Part shown: one piece after another, positions 1 to 6,395 of the stretch
Layout of the letters: each line of letters starts with the position of its first letter
Position numbering within the stretch: position 1 is the first letter of the stretch
From: Chloroflexota bacterium
GTDB taxonomy: Bacteria > Chloroflexota > Anaerolineae > Aggregatilineales > Phototrophicaceae
Length of the DNA: 7,404 nt
Direction of reading: 5' to 3'
Assembly: GCA_003242205.1 (NCBI GenBank)
Contig: QGUR01000235.1
Coordinates: 1-7,404, forward strand
The notes under the pieces: model-generated
What the model was told of the DNA's origin: nothing
Database searches by the model: none
Seen by the model: only the letters and a program-made list of their open reading frames with translations
Position numbers and translations under genes: made by a program

Positions 1-23
1 TCCGCGGACGGGGATCGTTCTGA

Positions 24-701
24 CCGGCCACCCGCCTGATCTGTCTGGAAAACGCCCATGGCGGCGCGCAGGGCGCGCCGATCGCCGCCGAGTACACGGC
101 GCAGGTGGCTAAAATCGCCCGCCAGCACAACATCCGGCTGCATATCGACGGCGCGCGCATCTTCAACGCTGCCGCCGCGCTCAACGTGCCGGTGCGGGAA
201 CTGGCAGCGGATGCCGATAGCATCACCTTCTGCCTCTCAAAAGGGCTGTGCGCGCCGGTCGGTTCGGTGATCGTCGGTTCGCGCGACTTCATCAACAAGG
301 CGCGCCGTGTTCGCAAGAGTCTGGGGGGCGGCATGCGCCAGGCCGGTATCCTCGCCGCGGCGGGGCTGGTGGCGCTGCGCGAGATGACCGGGCGGCTGGT
401 CGAAGACCATGCCAATGCTCGTCGTCTGGCGCAAGGTCTGGCGACCATTCCGCATGTGCGCGTCGATCTCGACCGCGTGCGGACGAACATGGTTTATTTT
501 GAGCTGACCGAAGACGCGCCGCTCAATCCGGAACAGCTTGCCGAACGTCTCAAGACCGAATACAACATGCTGATGCGGCCCTATGATCCACGCCGGCGGA
601 ATTTCCGCGTTGTAACGCACTATTACATCACGCGCGAGCATGTTGATCTGGCGGTTGAGGCGATCCGCGCGCTGCTGAGCGAGCCAGTAGCGGCGAATTA
701 A
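24..701 (+). CDS. ltaE: Low-specificity L-threonine aldolase, C-terminal part (5' end missing, frame broken)
   Basis: This is the C-terminal two-thirds of a PLP-dependent beta-eliminating lyase that cleaves L-threonine or L-allo-threonine to glycine and acetaldehyde in the cytoplasm. Family motifs seen in order are TRLICLENAH, a PLP-contacting LHIDGARIFNAA segment, SITFCLSKGL with the expected Schiff-base lysine, then LGGGMRQAGILAAAG and a small C-terminal domain containing FRVVTHYYI. The frame ends at TAA 699-701. Going upstream it meets a TGA at 21-23, although the conserved protein should continue; frame 1 is open there, so a frameshift or sequence error near base 24 is likely. A caller needing a start codon might use GTG at 105, but homology clearly extends upstream of that. 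A membrane protein gene follows 29 bases later on the same strand. Family assignment is secure; whether the gene is intact is not. Confidence 0.9.
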   Translation, partial: PATRLICLENAHGGAQGAPIAAEYTAQVAKIARQHNIRLHIDGARIFNAAAALNVPVRELAADADSITFCLSKGLCAPVGSVIVGSRDFINKARRVRKSLGGGMRQAGILAAAGLVALREMTGRLVEDHANARRLAQGLATIPHVRVDLDRVRTNMVYFELTEDAPLNPEQLAERLKTEYNMLMRPYDPRRRNFRVVTHYYITREHVDLAVEAIRALLSEPVAAN

Positions 702-730
702 GAGACCGATCTGCGGAGAGAAGCTAACGC

Positions 731-1516
731 TTGACGACGCCCGATCCTTTCGATACTGGCCAGCCGGAGGACTATAGCCGCCCGGCATGGGAGTTCGATG
801 CGCTGCCGGAAGACCGGTTTCGACAGCCGCCCGAACCTGAGCCGGCGACCGAAGCGCCGCCACAGCGCCCGCGCAGCACACGCTCGCGCGCGGCGGGCAG
901 CGATCCCGCGTTCGGTTATATCATCGCGGTCGCGCTGGCGGTCGGCCTCAGCCCGCTCATTCCGCACAACTCGGACCTGCGTTACGTTGTTATCTGGGGC
1001 GTGCTGGCGTTGTTCGGCGTGCTGGCCTGGCTGTTCGGTCAGATGTCGCGCATCGAGCAGGAAACGATGGACAACCTGATATGGGGCGTGGTGTTTGGGG
1101 CCATCATCGGCGTGCCGCTGCTGATCGTCGGTTCCAGCGCTCTGGCGACGACATCGCGCCTGCTTTTTCGGGCCAATGCCGGCGGTGAGGTGTTTCCTCT
1201 AAGCGCGGGTTCGGTGCTGGCGATGCTGGTGTTCGTGCAGCCGCTGGCCGAAACGCTGTTCTTCCGCGGCGTGCTACAGGAGCAGCGTCCGTTCTGGCTG
1301 GTCGGGTTGCTGGCGACGCTCTGGTCGGTGTTGCTGTTCTTCCCGATGATGGAAATCGGCGAGTATCCGCTGGTCGGGGTGGTGCTGGCCGTGGCGCTGC
1401 TCATGATGAACCTGATCTACAGTTACGTGCGTCACCGCAACGGGCTGGCGTCGGCATGGGTCTGCCAGATCGTCACGAACCTGATTCTGCTGTTCATCCC
1501 CTTCATCAGCGGGTGA
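731..1516 (+). CDS. Multi-pass membrane protein, degenerate CPBP/CAAX-type intramembrane protease
   Basis: The 261-residue protein has a hydrophilic Pro/Glu/Arg-rich N-terminal tail (about residues 1-58) and then about seven hydrophobic segments, roughly 61-77, 86-105, 116-138, 158-176, 188-207, 214-232 and 243-259. Residues 174-180 (ETLFFRG) match CPBP-family motif 1 (EExxFRG), but the second Glu is Thr175. Around 198-202 the expected FxxxH reads WSVLL. In the last helix the expected HxxxN reads QIVTN (246-250). The order and spacing fit CPBP proteins, while most catalytic positions are changed, so this is probably a non-proteolytic member; what it does is unknown. The start is TTG at 731, supported by GGAGAG at 715-720 with 10 bases spacing. 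It follows the threonine aldolase by 29 bases and ends 5 bases from the end of a convergent gene. CPBP relationship is moderately sure; inactivity is inference. Confidence 0.75.
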   Translation: MTTPDPFDTGQPEDYSRPAWEFDALPEDRFRQPPEPEPATEAPPQRPRSTRSRAAGSDPAFGYIIAVALAVGLSPLIPHNSDLRYVVIWGVLALFGVLAWLFGQMSRIEQETMDNLIWGVVFGAIIGVPLLIVGSSALATTSRLLFRANAGGEVFPLSAGSVLAMLVFVQPLAETLFFRGVLQEQRPFWLVGLLATLWSVLLFFPMMEIGEYPLVGVVLAVALLMMNLIYSYVRHRNGLASAWVCQIVTNLILLFIPFISG

Positions 1517-1521
1517 GGGCT

Positions 1522-2436
1522 TCACTCATCTTTCAGTTCGGGTGGGTAAAGGTAATAGTTGGCCGCTGAAGCCGCCATGCCGCCTTCGTAAACCGCCGCC
1601 GAAATCTGGTGCGAGTAAGTGCGGTTGACATCCCCCGCCGCGTAAACGCCCGGCATCGACGTTTTCTGCTCGTGGTCGACGATGATATATCCCTGCTTGG
1701 ACAGCTCCAGACCGAGCTGGCGCGCCAGTTCGTTTCGCGGTGTCGCGCCCTGATGCGAAAACATCTGGTCGAGCGGCAGCACATCGCCGCTTTTCAGGAT
1801 GAGCGCTTCAAACATGCCGTTCTGTCCGCGCGCCTGATCGATCCGGTCGCGCACGATGGGAATGCCTGCGGCGTTGAGCCGTTCGATAAAGCGCGGCGAC
1901 ATCTCGAACGATTCGCTGTTGGTGAGCAGCGTCAGCCGGTCGGTTAGCCGTGTAAGCTGCATGGCGAGCGCGGCGGCCTCGTTGGTATGGCCGACGACGA
2001 CCACCCGCCGGCCCTTACACAGATAGCCGTCGCAGGTGATGCACCAGAACATCGAGCGCCCGACATATTCCTCCCAGCCGTCGAACTGCGGGTAGTGGTC
2101 GACGACGCCGGTACAGAGGATGACGGTCGGGGCGCGCCATTCACCGGCCTGCCCGCTGGCGTAGAACCAGCCGTCACGCCGCTCCAGTTGTTCAACCTTA
2201 TGCCGCAGCACGGATACCTGCGGGTATTCCTCAAGCTGTTTGTAACCCAATTCGCGCAGTTTGCGGGCCGGAATGCCGCCCGGAAAGCCGAGATAATTGT
2301 GATTGACCTGATGCCACGTCGAGCGGCCCTGACCCGTATCGAACAACGCGACCCGGCGGTCGAAGCGCGCCAGATAAAGCGCCGCCGACAGGCCAGCGGG
2401 GCCTCCACCGATGATGAGGCTTTCAAATTCTTCCAC
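1522..2436 (-). CDS. Thioredoxin-reductase-like FAD disulfide oxidoreductase
   Basis: The 304-residue protein has the layout of low-molecular-weight thioredoxin reductases. The N-terminal FAD motif IIGGGPAGLSAAL is at about 8-20. The central domain has the redox pair in FWCITCDGY (Cys132, Cys135). The C-terminal FAD motif MPGVYAAGDV (261-270) is followed by the usual helix. The presumed flavin-reduced CxxC would pass electrons to a thioredoxin or similar partner in the cytoplasm. The region that normally binds NADPH is unusual: VVVVGHTNEAAALA (145-158) replaces GxGxxA, and no HRRxxxR motif follows, so the electron donor may not be NADPH. I chose GTG at 2436 because GAAAGG lies 7 bases upstream and it fits the family N-terminus; an ATG at 2502 would add 22 residues unlike the family and overlap the upstream gene. 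It lies 31 bases after the recombinase gene, probably cotranscribed. Confidence 0.87.
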   Translation of the reverse strand: MEEFESLIIGGGPAGLSAALYLARFDRRVALFDTGQGRSTWHQVNHNYLGFPGGIPARKLRELGYKQLEEYPQVSVLRHKVEQLERRDGWFYASGQAGEWRAPTVILCTGVVDHYPQFDGWEEYVGRSMFWCITCDGYLCKGRRVVVVGHTNEAAALAMQLTRLTDRLTLLTNSESFEMSPRFIERLNAAGIPIVRDRIDQARGQNGMFEALILKSGDVLPLDQMFSHQGATPRNELARQLGLELSKQGYIIVDHEQKTSMPGVYAAGDVNRTYSHQISAAVYEGGMAASAANYYLYPPELKDE

Positions 2437-2443
2437 GCCAATG

Positions 2444-2449
2444 CCTTTC
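2444..2449 (-). promoter_or_regulatory. Ribosome binding site deciding the GTG start of the TrxR-like gene
   Basis: On the - strand the sequence reads GAAAGG, then 7 bases, then GTG at 2436. This is a good Shine-Dalgarno match at good spacing and supports the GTG over the ATG at 2502, which lies inside the preceding recombinase gene. Confidence 0.6.
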
Positions 2450-2467
2450 AGACGGTAGTCGTCAGGT

Positions 2468-3517
2468 TCAGAATCCCGGCCATTCCACCTCGTCCAACCC
2501 AAGCAGATCGCTCATCATGACCGCGCCTTCGTTGCGCTGTGGCAGACGGCTGAGATAGCGCTCCGTGACGGCGACGTTGCTGTGCCGTAACAGACGGCTG
2601 ATTTTGTCGATTGGCACGCCGGCTTCGTGCAGCGCGCCCGCGACCGAGCGCCGCAGGTCGTGCGGGGCAACATGGCCGATGCCCGCGGCCTCGGCGGAAT
2701 TGTTGACGATCAGCCAGATGCCATCGGGCGTCAGCCCCTGACGGCTGATGCGCCCGCCTTTCCAGAGGCGGCGGATGAGTGGGCTGGACGGAGCCGGGCG
2801 GCGCTCGCTGCGGCTGATGCAGGTGTTCCAGGCGGCCAGCGCGCCGACGACCGGTTTCGGCACGTCGAGCATGCCGATCTTGCGGCCCTTGCCATGCACA
2901 AGCAGCACCACGCGCTCGTTTTGCACGGTGACGTCACCCCAGCGCAGGGCCGAGACTTCTTCGCGCCGCAGCGCCATCGTGCAGAGCATGGCGACAACCA
3001 GATAATTGCGAACCGCCTGATTTTCGGTAGCGCCAATGCGCCGGGCCGCGTCCATAAGCTGGTTGATCTGTTGCAGCGACAGCCAGCGGCCGGGGCGCTG
3101 GCCTTCGTCCGCGCCCGGCAAGCGCACGTTGCCCATCGCCGCGCTGGTGTAATCGTCCAGCCAGCCCGTTTCGGCCATCAGGCTGGCCAACGTCGTCACA
3201 GCCGCCCGCGCCTGGCTCAGCCCTTGCTTGCCGTGGCCTGCGGCGACCAGTTGGCCAAGCCACGCGCGAAGCTGCGGCGCGCTCAGGCTCTGGCGCAGGA
3301 CTGTGACGGGCAGCGCGCTCATCCGGCGCAGGCGTGCGTCGCCGGTGGTGGGCGGCAGCCCGGCGACCGCGACCAGATACTGGTCAACCCATCGGAAATA
3401 AGCCCGCTGCGTGTGTACGCTGCTGGCGCGACCTGCGAGCAGGGCCGCGAAATTGAAGGTGAGGCTGTCTGCGCCCGTGAGGGCGGTGGCGTGTGACCGC
3501 CGTTGAAGTTCGCTCAT
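2468..3517 (-). CDS. Tyrosine recombinase / integrase (XerC/XerD-like)
   Basis: The 349-residue site-specific recombinase has an N-terminal SAM-like core-binding domain (about 18-120) and a C-terminal catalytic domain (about 145-325). The full catalytic set is visible: Arg184 in ALRREEV, Lys210 in HGKGRK, His286 and Arg289 in HDLRR, His312 in LLRHSN, and nucleophile Tyr321 in TERYL. It should therefore be able to cut and rejoin DNA through a 3'-phosphotyrosine link. It could be a chromosome-dimer-type recombinase or, more likely, a stand-alone phage- or element-type integrase. No excisionase, tRNA target, att repeats or other mobile genes are in the window, and its target is unknown. The start is ATG at 3517, with an exact TATAAT just upstream and no convincing Shine-Dalgarno. 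A flavoprotein gene follows 31 bases downstream. Confidence 0.92.
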   Translation of the reverse strand: MSELQRRSHATALTGADSLTFNFAALLAGRASSVHTQRAYFRWVDQYLVAVAGLPPTTGDARLRRMSALPVTVLRQSLSAPQLRAWLGQLVAAGHGKQGLSQARAAVTTLASLMAETGWLDDYTSAAMGNVRLPGADEGQRPGRWLSLQQINQLMDAARRIGATENQAVRNYLVVAMLCTMALRREEVSALRWGDVTVQNERVVLLVHGKGRKIGMLDVPKPVVGALAAWNTCISRSERRPAPSSPLIRRLWKGGRISRQGLTPDGIWLIVNNSAEAAGIGHVAPHDLRRSVAGALHEAGVPIDKISRLLRHSNVAVTERYLSRLPQRNEGAVMMSDLLGLDEVEWPGF

Positions 3518-3525
3518 GACAGTGC

Positions 3526-3531
3526 ATTATA
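3526..3531 (-). promoter_or_regulatory. Consensus -10 box for the tyrosine recombinase, probably leaderless
   Basis: The - strand reads TATAAT, then 8 bases, then the recombinase ATG. With normal -10 to start-site spacing, transcription would begin within about 2 bases of the ATG, giving a leaderless or near-leaderless mRNA. No good TTGACA-like -35 was found at 16-18 bases upstream. The whole intergenic stretch 3518-3625 otherwise shows no convincing terminator. Confidence 0.55.
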
Positions 3532-3625
3532 CAGGAGCAGCGTTTTGCGCGTGGCGCTTGTACTCGCTCGGAAATGGACGTTTCCTTCGCAGGCCCACCG
3601 GCTGGCGTCCGGGATGTGTGCCGGT

Positions 3626-4327
3626 CTATGGCCAGATGATGATGTTGCGGCGTGGTGGCGGTGGTGGCAGCAGCCGGGAGAGCAGCCATGCCAGTGCAAA
3701 TCCAAAGACAAAGCCGCCGATGTGAGCGAAGAAGGCGACGCCGCCGCCGGCGCTCGTCCGCACGCCCAGTGATGCCACGCCGCTGAAGAGCTGCGAAATA
3801 AACCAGAAGCCGAGCACCAACAGCGCCGGCAGTTGCATGAACTGGGCAAAGAAGCCGAAAAACACCAGACCGCGCACGCTGGCGCGTGGAAACAGGTGGG
3901 CGTAAGCTCCAAGCACGCCGGCAATCGCGCCGCTTGCGCCCACCAGCGGCACGCGCGAGGTCGGGTCGATGATAACCTGCGCCCAAATGGCGGCGAAGCC
4001 GCTGCCGAAATAGAGCAGAATGTACAGCAGCTTGCCCAGACGGTCTTCGACGTTGTCGCCGAAGATCCACAGATAAAGCATGTTACTGAGAAGATGCAGC
4101 CAGCCGCCATGAAAGAACATGCTGCGTACCATGTCGAGCAGCGAATCGAGCGAGAACGGGTCTCTGACCAGCGCGCTCGGCACTACGGCGTGGGTGATAT
4201 ACGTGATCAGCAGTTCGCGCTCGCTCATGCCAAGCTGGAGCACGAAAACGCCGATGTTCAGCGCGAGCAGAAGGTAGGTGATGACCGGAGTGCGGCGAGT
4301 CGGATTAACGTCGCTTAATGGCAGCAT
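3626..4327 (-). CDS. Rhomboid intramembrane serine protease, copy A
   Basis: The 233-residue protein is a six-helix rhomboid that would cleave the transmembrane segments of other membrane proteins within the cytoplasmic membrane. The catalytic Ser132 sits in VGASGAIAGVLG (129-140) and the partner His202 in FFAHIGGFVFG. The oxyanion-hole HxxxN is His78/Asn82 in HGGWLHLLSNM, followed by the usual GDNVEDRLG loop (90-98). The N-terminus MLPLSDVNPTRRTP is basic and cytoplasmic in type, with no signal peptide and no extra domain. The C-terminal tail holds five prolines in a row (221-225). Start ATG 4327 has GAGG 7 bases upstream. It lies 103 bases downstream of rhomboid copy B, likely on the same transcript, since no terminator is visible between them. 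It aligns without gaps to copy C through the catalytic core and is closer to C than to B. Substrates are unknown. Confidence 0.95.
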   Translation of the reverse strand: MLPLSDVNPTRRTPVITYLLLALNIGVFVLQLGMSERELLITYITHAVVPSALVRDPFSLDSLLDMVRSMFFHGGWLHLLSNMLYLWIFGDNVEDRLGKLLYILLYFGSGFAAIWAQVIIDPTSRVPLVGASGAIAGVLGAYAHLFPRASVRGLVFFGFFAQFMQLPALLVLGFWFISQLFSGVASLGVRTSAGGGVAFFAHIGGFVFGFALAWLLSRLLPPPPPRRNIIIWP

Positions 4328-4430
4328 GTGGCAGCCTCACAAGCCAGATGAAGTCGCGCGTGGTCACCGCGATTCGTCGCCAACCGTAACGGGCGCATAG
4401 CGTAACCTGTTCGCGTCGTTTGCGCCACGA

Positions 4431-5126
4431 TCAGGCGATGTCCGGGACGCGCGGCGGCGGGTTGAACATGGTTGCGATGAATGTCAGCACCATACCGCAA
4501 ACAAACCCACCGATATGCGCGAAAAAGGCGACGCCGCCTCCGGAAAGCGTGTCAACGCCCAGCGATGTGACGCCGTTAAAGACCTGCACCAGGAACCAGT
4601 AACCGAGCACCAGCAGGGCGGGCAGTTTGACGGTACGCAGGAAGAAACGGAAGAAGATGACGGCCACGCGCACGTGGACGCCGGGATAGAGAATGAAGAA
4701 ACTGCCCAGCACGCCAGCGATTGCGCCGCTTGCGCCGACCAGCGGCACGCAGACATGGCTGTAGATCAACGTCTGCACCAGCGCGGCGACCACGCCACTG
4801 CCGAGATACAGACCGAGGAACGCCTTGTGGCCGAAATAATCTTCGACATTGCTGCCGAACAGCCACAGATAAAGCATGTTGCCCAGTAGATGCAGCCAGC
4901 TTGCGTGCAGGAACATACTTCGCAGCAAATCGAGCGCCGATTCGAGAGACAGAGGATTCTGCGACAACTGGCATGGGACGACCGACAGCGTGAGAAACAG
5001 GCTGGTGAGCTCGCTGGCGGGCCGGGTTGTTTGCCAGATGAAGACGATGATGTTTGCCAGAAGCAGCCCGTAAGTCAGGTAGGGAATACGCCGCGTTGGA
5101 TTGTTGATCGTGCTGATGGGAATCAT
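4431..5126 (-). CDS. Rhomboid intramembrane serine protease, copy B
   Basis: The 231-residue rhomboid has a complete active site: Ser133 in VGASGAIAGVLG, His204 in FFAHIGGFVCG, and His79/Asn83 in HASWLHLLGNM, with GSNVEDYFG in the following loop. Six hydrophobic segments are expected. It is the most diverged of the three copies. It has an extra Asn near the N-terminus (INNPTRR), HASW in place of HGGW, and a more basic, Phe-rich stretch between the fourth and fifth helices (about 150-166). Start ATG 5126 has AGAGG 5 bases upstream and lies 17 bases after the stop of the threonine-synthase-like gene, so the two are very likely cotranscribed. The tail is short with NPPPRVP. The 103-base gap that follows (4328-4430) shows no gene or convincing hairpin. 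Function as a membrane-embedded protease is secure; its substrate is not known. Confidence 0.95.
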   Translation of the reverse strand: MIPISTINNPTRRIPYLTYGLLLANIIVFIWQTTRPASELTSLFLTLSVVPCQLSQNPLSLESALDLLRSMFLHASWLHLLGNMLYLWLFGSNVEDYFGHKAFLGLYLGSGVVAALVQTLIYSHVCVPLVGASGAIAGVLGSFFILYPGVHVRVAVIFFRFFLRTVKLPALLVLGYWFLVQVFNGVTSLGVDTLSGGGVAFFAHIGGFVCGMVLTFIATMFNPPPRVPDIA

Positions 5127-5143
5127 CGTGGCCTCTAAACTGG

Positions 5144-6235
5144 CTAAGCGGTCAGCATTTTCAGTCCGTTGCCGGTCAGGGGAATGACGATGCTGGCGTC
5201 GTTGCCCAGAATCTCGCGCAGGCGGGCCAGTGCTGCGACCGGGGCGGCGCTGGTCGGTTCAACGATCAGGCCGCGCCGCGCCAGGCGTTGCTGCGCTGCC
5301 AGTATCGCCTCGTCGCTGACACGCAGCGCACCGCCGTTCGACCGGCGAATGGCAGCGAGTACCTCTTTTCCACGTACGGGAACTTCGACGATGATGCCGT
5401 CGGCGACGGTTGGTTCCGGCGTGACTTCGGATGGAATGTCCGCGCCGCTTTCCCATGCCCGCACGATGGGATCGCAGCTTTCCGCCTGCACGGCGAACAG
5501 GCGCGGCAGGCGGTCGATCAGCCCGGCTTGGTGGAGGCTGTGGAAGCCGCGCGCGAAGCCGAGCAGCAGGCCGCCGTGACCGACCGGAAGCGCGACCGCG
5601 TCCGGCGCGCGGTGGCCCATCTGCTCCCAGACCTCCCACGCGACGGTCATCTGGCCGAGCACGAAGTAGGGGCTCCAGGCGTGGCTGGCATAGGTCGTTG
5701 TCTTTGCCGCTTCCATGCAGGCCAGCGTCTTTGCGTGCTGCGGCCCTGCTATCTCGACCAGCTCGCCGCCAAAGCGCGCAATCAGCGCTTTTTTGGCGGG
5801 AGTGCCCGACGCCGGAACGAAGATCCGCGCGTGGATGTCTGAAGCAGTGCAGTAGGCGGCTACCGACGCGCCGGCGTTGCCCGATGAATCTTCCACGACC
5901 TCACGAACGCCATGCGCCAGCAGATGATTGATGAGTGTGACCGTCCCGCGATCCTTGTACGACCCGGTCGGGTTGAGGTATTCGAGCTTGGCATGAAAGG
6001 GCAGGCCCTCGTCTTCCGTTTGCACAAGCGGCGTCAGCCCTTCGCCAAGCGAAAAACGACGCTCTACCGGAAGCATGGCGGCGTAACGCCACAGCGAGAA
6101 ATCGTCCGCGTTGATGCTGCCGGGATCGAACGATGGCAGTTCGGCGAAGTCCAGCGGGCCGCCGCAGACGGCGCAGCGCCAGTCAAGGGGCGCGGCTGCG
6201 GCGTGGCATTCGGTGCAGATCAACGTGGGCGGCAT
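5144..6235 (-). CDS. thrC: Threonine synthase-like PLP enzyme with N-terminal zinc ribbon
   Basis: The 363-residue fold-type II PLP enzyme most likely converts O-phospho-L-homoserine to L-threonine in the last step of threonine synthesis. The N-terminus carries a zinc-ribbon-like pair CTEC and CAVC (Cys7, 10, 21, 24), common in this subfamily. PLP Lys94 is in LNPTGSYKDRG, the substrate loop SSGNAG is at 117-122, the phosphate-binding PVGHGG at 217-222, EPTSAAP at 326-332, and the typical end TGNGLK at 354-359. It ends soon after that motif, where many threonine synthases run on a little further. Start ATG 6235 has AGAGAG 8 bases upstream and a TACAAT box about 40 bases upstream. Rhomboid copy B begins 17 bases after its stop. 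Homoserine kinase and dehydrogenase are not nearby, so a related reaction (for example another phosphoamino-acid beta/gamma-replacement) is not excluded. Confidence 0.85.
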   Translation of the reverse strand: MPPTLICTECHAAAAPLDWRCAVCGGPLDFAELPSFDPGSINADDFSLWRYAAMLPVERRFSLGEGLTPLVQTEDEGLPFHAKLEYLNPTGSYKDRGTVTLINHLLAHGVREVVEDSSGNAGASVAAYCTASDIHARIFVPASGTPAKKALIARFGGELVEIAGPQHAKTLACMEAAKTTTYASHAWSPYFVLGQMTVAWEVWEQMGHRAPDAVALPVGHGGLLLGFARGFHSLHQAGLIDRLPRLFAVQAESCDPIVRAWESGADIPSEVTPEPTVADGIIVEVPVRGKEVLAAIRRSNGGALRVSDEAILAAQQRLARRGLIVEPTSAAPVAALARLREILGNDASIVIPLTGNGLKMLTA

Positions 6236-6275
6236 GTGGCGTTCTCTCTTGCGTAAAGTGGCGGAAATGCCTGCT

Positions 6276-6281
6276 ATTGTA
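6276..6281 (-). promoter_or_regulatory. Possible -10 box for the thrC-rhomboid unit
   Basis: The - strand reads TACAAT (5 of 6 to consensus) 40 bases before the threonine-synthase ATG and downstream of the copy C terminator. The hexamer 17 bases upstream is a poor -35 match, so this rests mainly on position and the -10 box. Confidence 0.35.
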
Positions 6282-6332
6282 GCGTTAGTTCATCGTCGCA
6301 GTTTTATACGGAAACCGGCGGAGGATGGTCGC

Positions 6333-6359
6333 AAAAAGGCCCGGCATTCGACCGGGCCT
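6333..6359 (-). terminator. Intrinsic terminator of rhomboid copy C
   Basis: A perfect 8-bp inverted repeat, AGGCCCGG at 6337-6344 and CCGGGCCT at 6352-6359, has a 7-base loop. Read on the - strand it is followed at once by five Ts (complement of 6333-6337). It begins 36 bases after the copy C stop codon. There is no T run on the + strand side, so it acts on - strand transcription and separates copy C from the thrC unit. Confidence 0.88.
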
Positions 6360-6395
6360 CATAGCGCTTATGGATGTTGATGCGCTGTTTTGGAG

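Noticed and set aside
237..881. Long open frame antisense to the threonine aldolase
   Set aside because: It lies opposite a clearly conserved coding frame, its product has low complexity and is Arg/His-rich, and it runs across the next gene's start. Typical antisense shadow in GC-rich DNA.
2436..2502. ATG at 2502 as the start of the TrxR-like gene
   Set aside because: It would overlap the recombinase by 35 bases and add 22 non-homologous residues; GTG 2436 has a good Shine-Dalgarno and the expected N-terminus.
2627..3496. 289-codon + strand open frame opposite the tyrosine recombinase
   Set aside because: The recombinase frame has all catalytic motifs; the antisense product is rich in Arg, Ala and Gly and matches no family I recognise.
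3569..3584. GGAAA/TTTCC inverted repeat between rhomboid copy A and the recombinase
   Set aside because: The stem is only 5 bp, AT-rich and lacks a T run on the - strand, so it is not a convincing terminator.
3635..3690. GGTGGCGGTGGTGG-like simple repeat on the + strand
   Set aside because: It is explained by the run of proline codons at the C-terminus of rhomboid copy A on the other strand.
4315..4500. Small 61-codon - strand open frame spanning the gap between rhomboid copies B and A
   Set aside because: It overlaps the 3' end of copy B and the start of copy A in another frame, has no clear RBS, and its product shows no recognisable features.
5288..5842. Long + strand open frame opposite the threonine-synthase gene
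   Set aside because: Shadow of a well-supported PLP enzyme gene; no RBS or recognisable domain.
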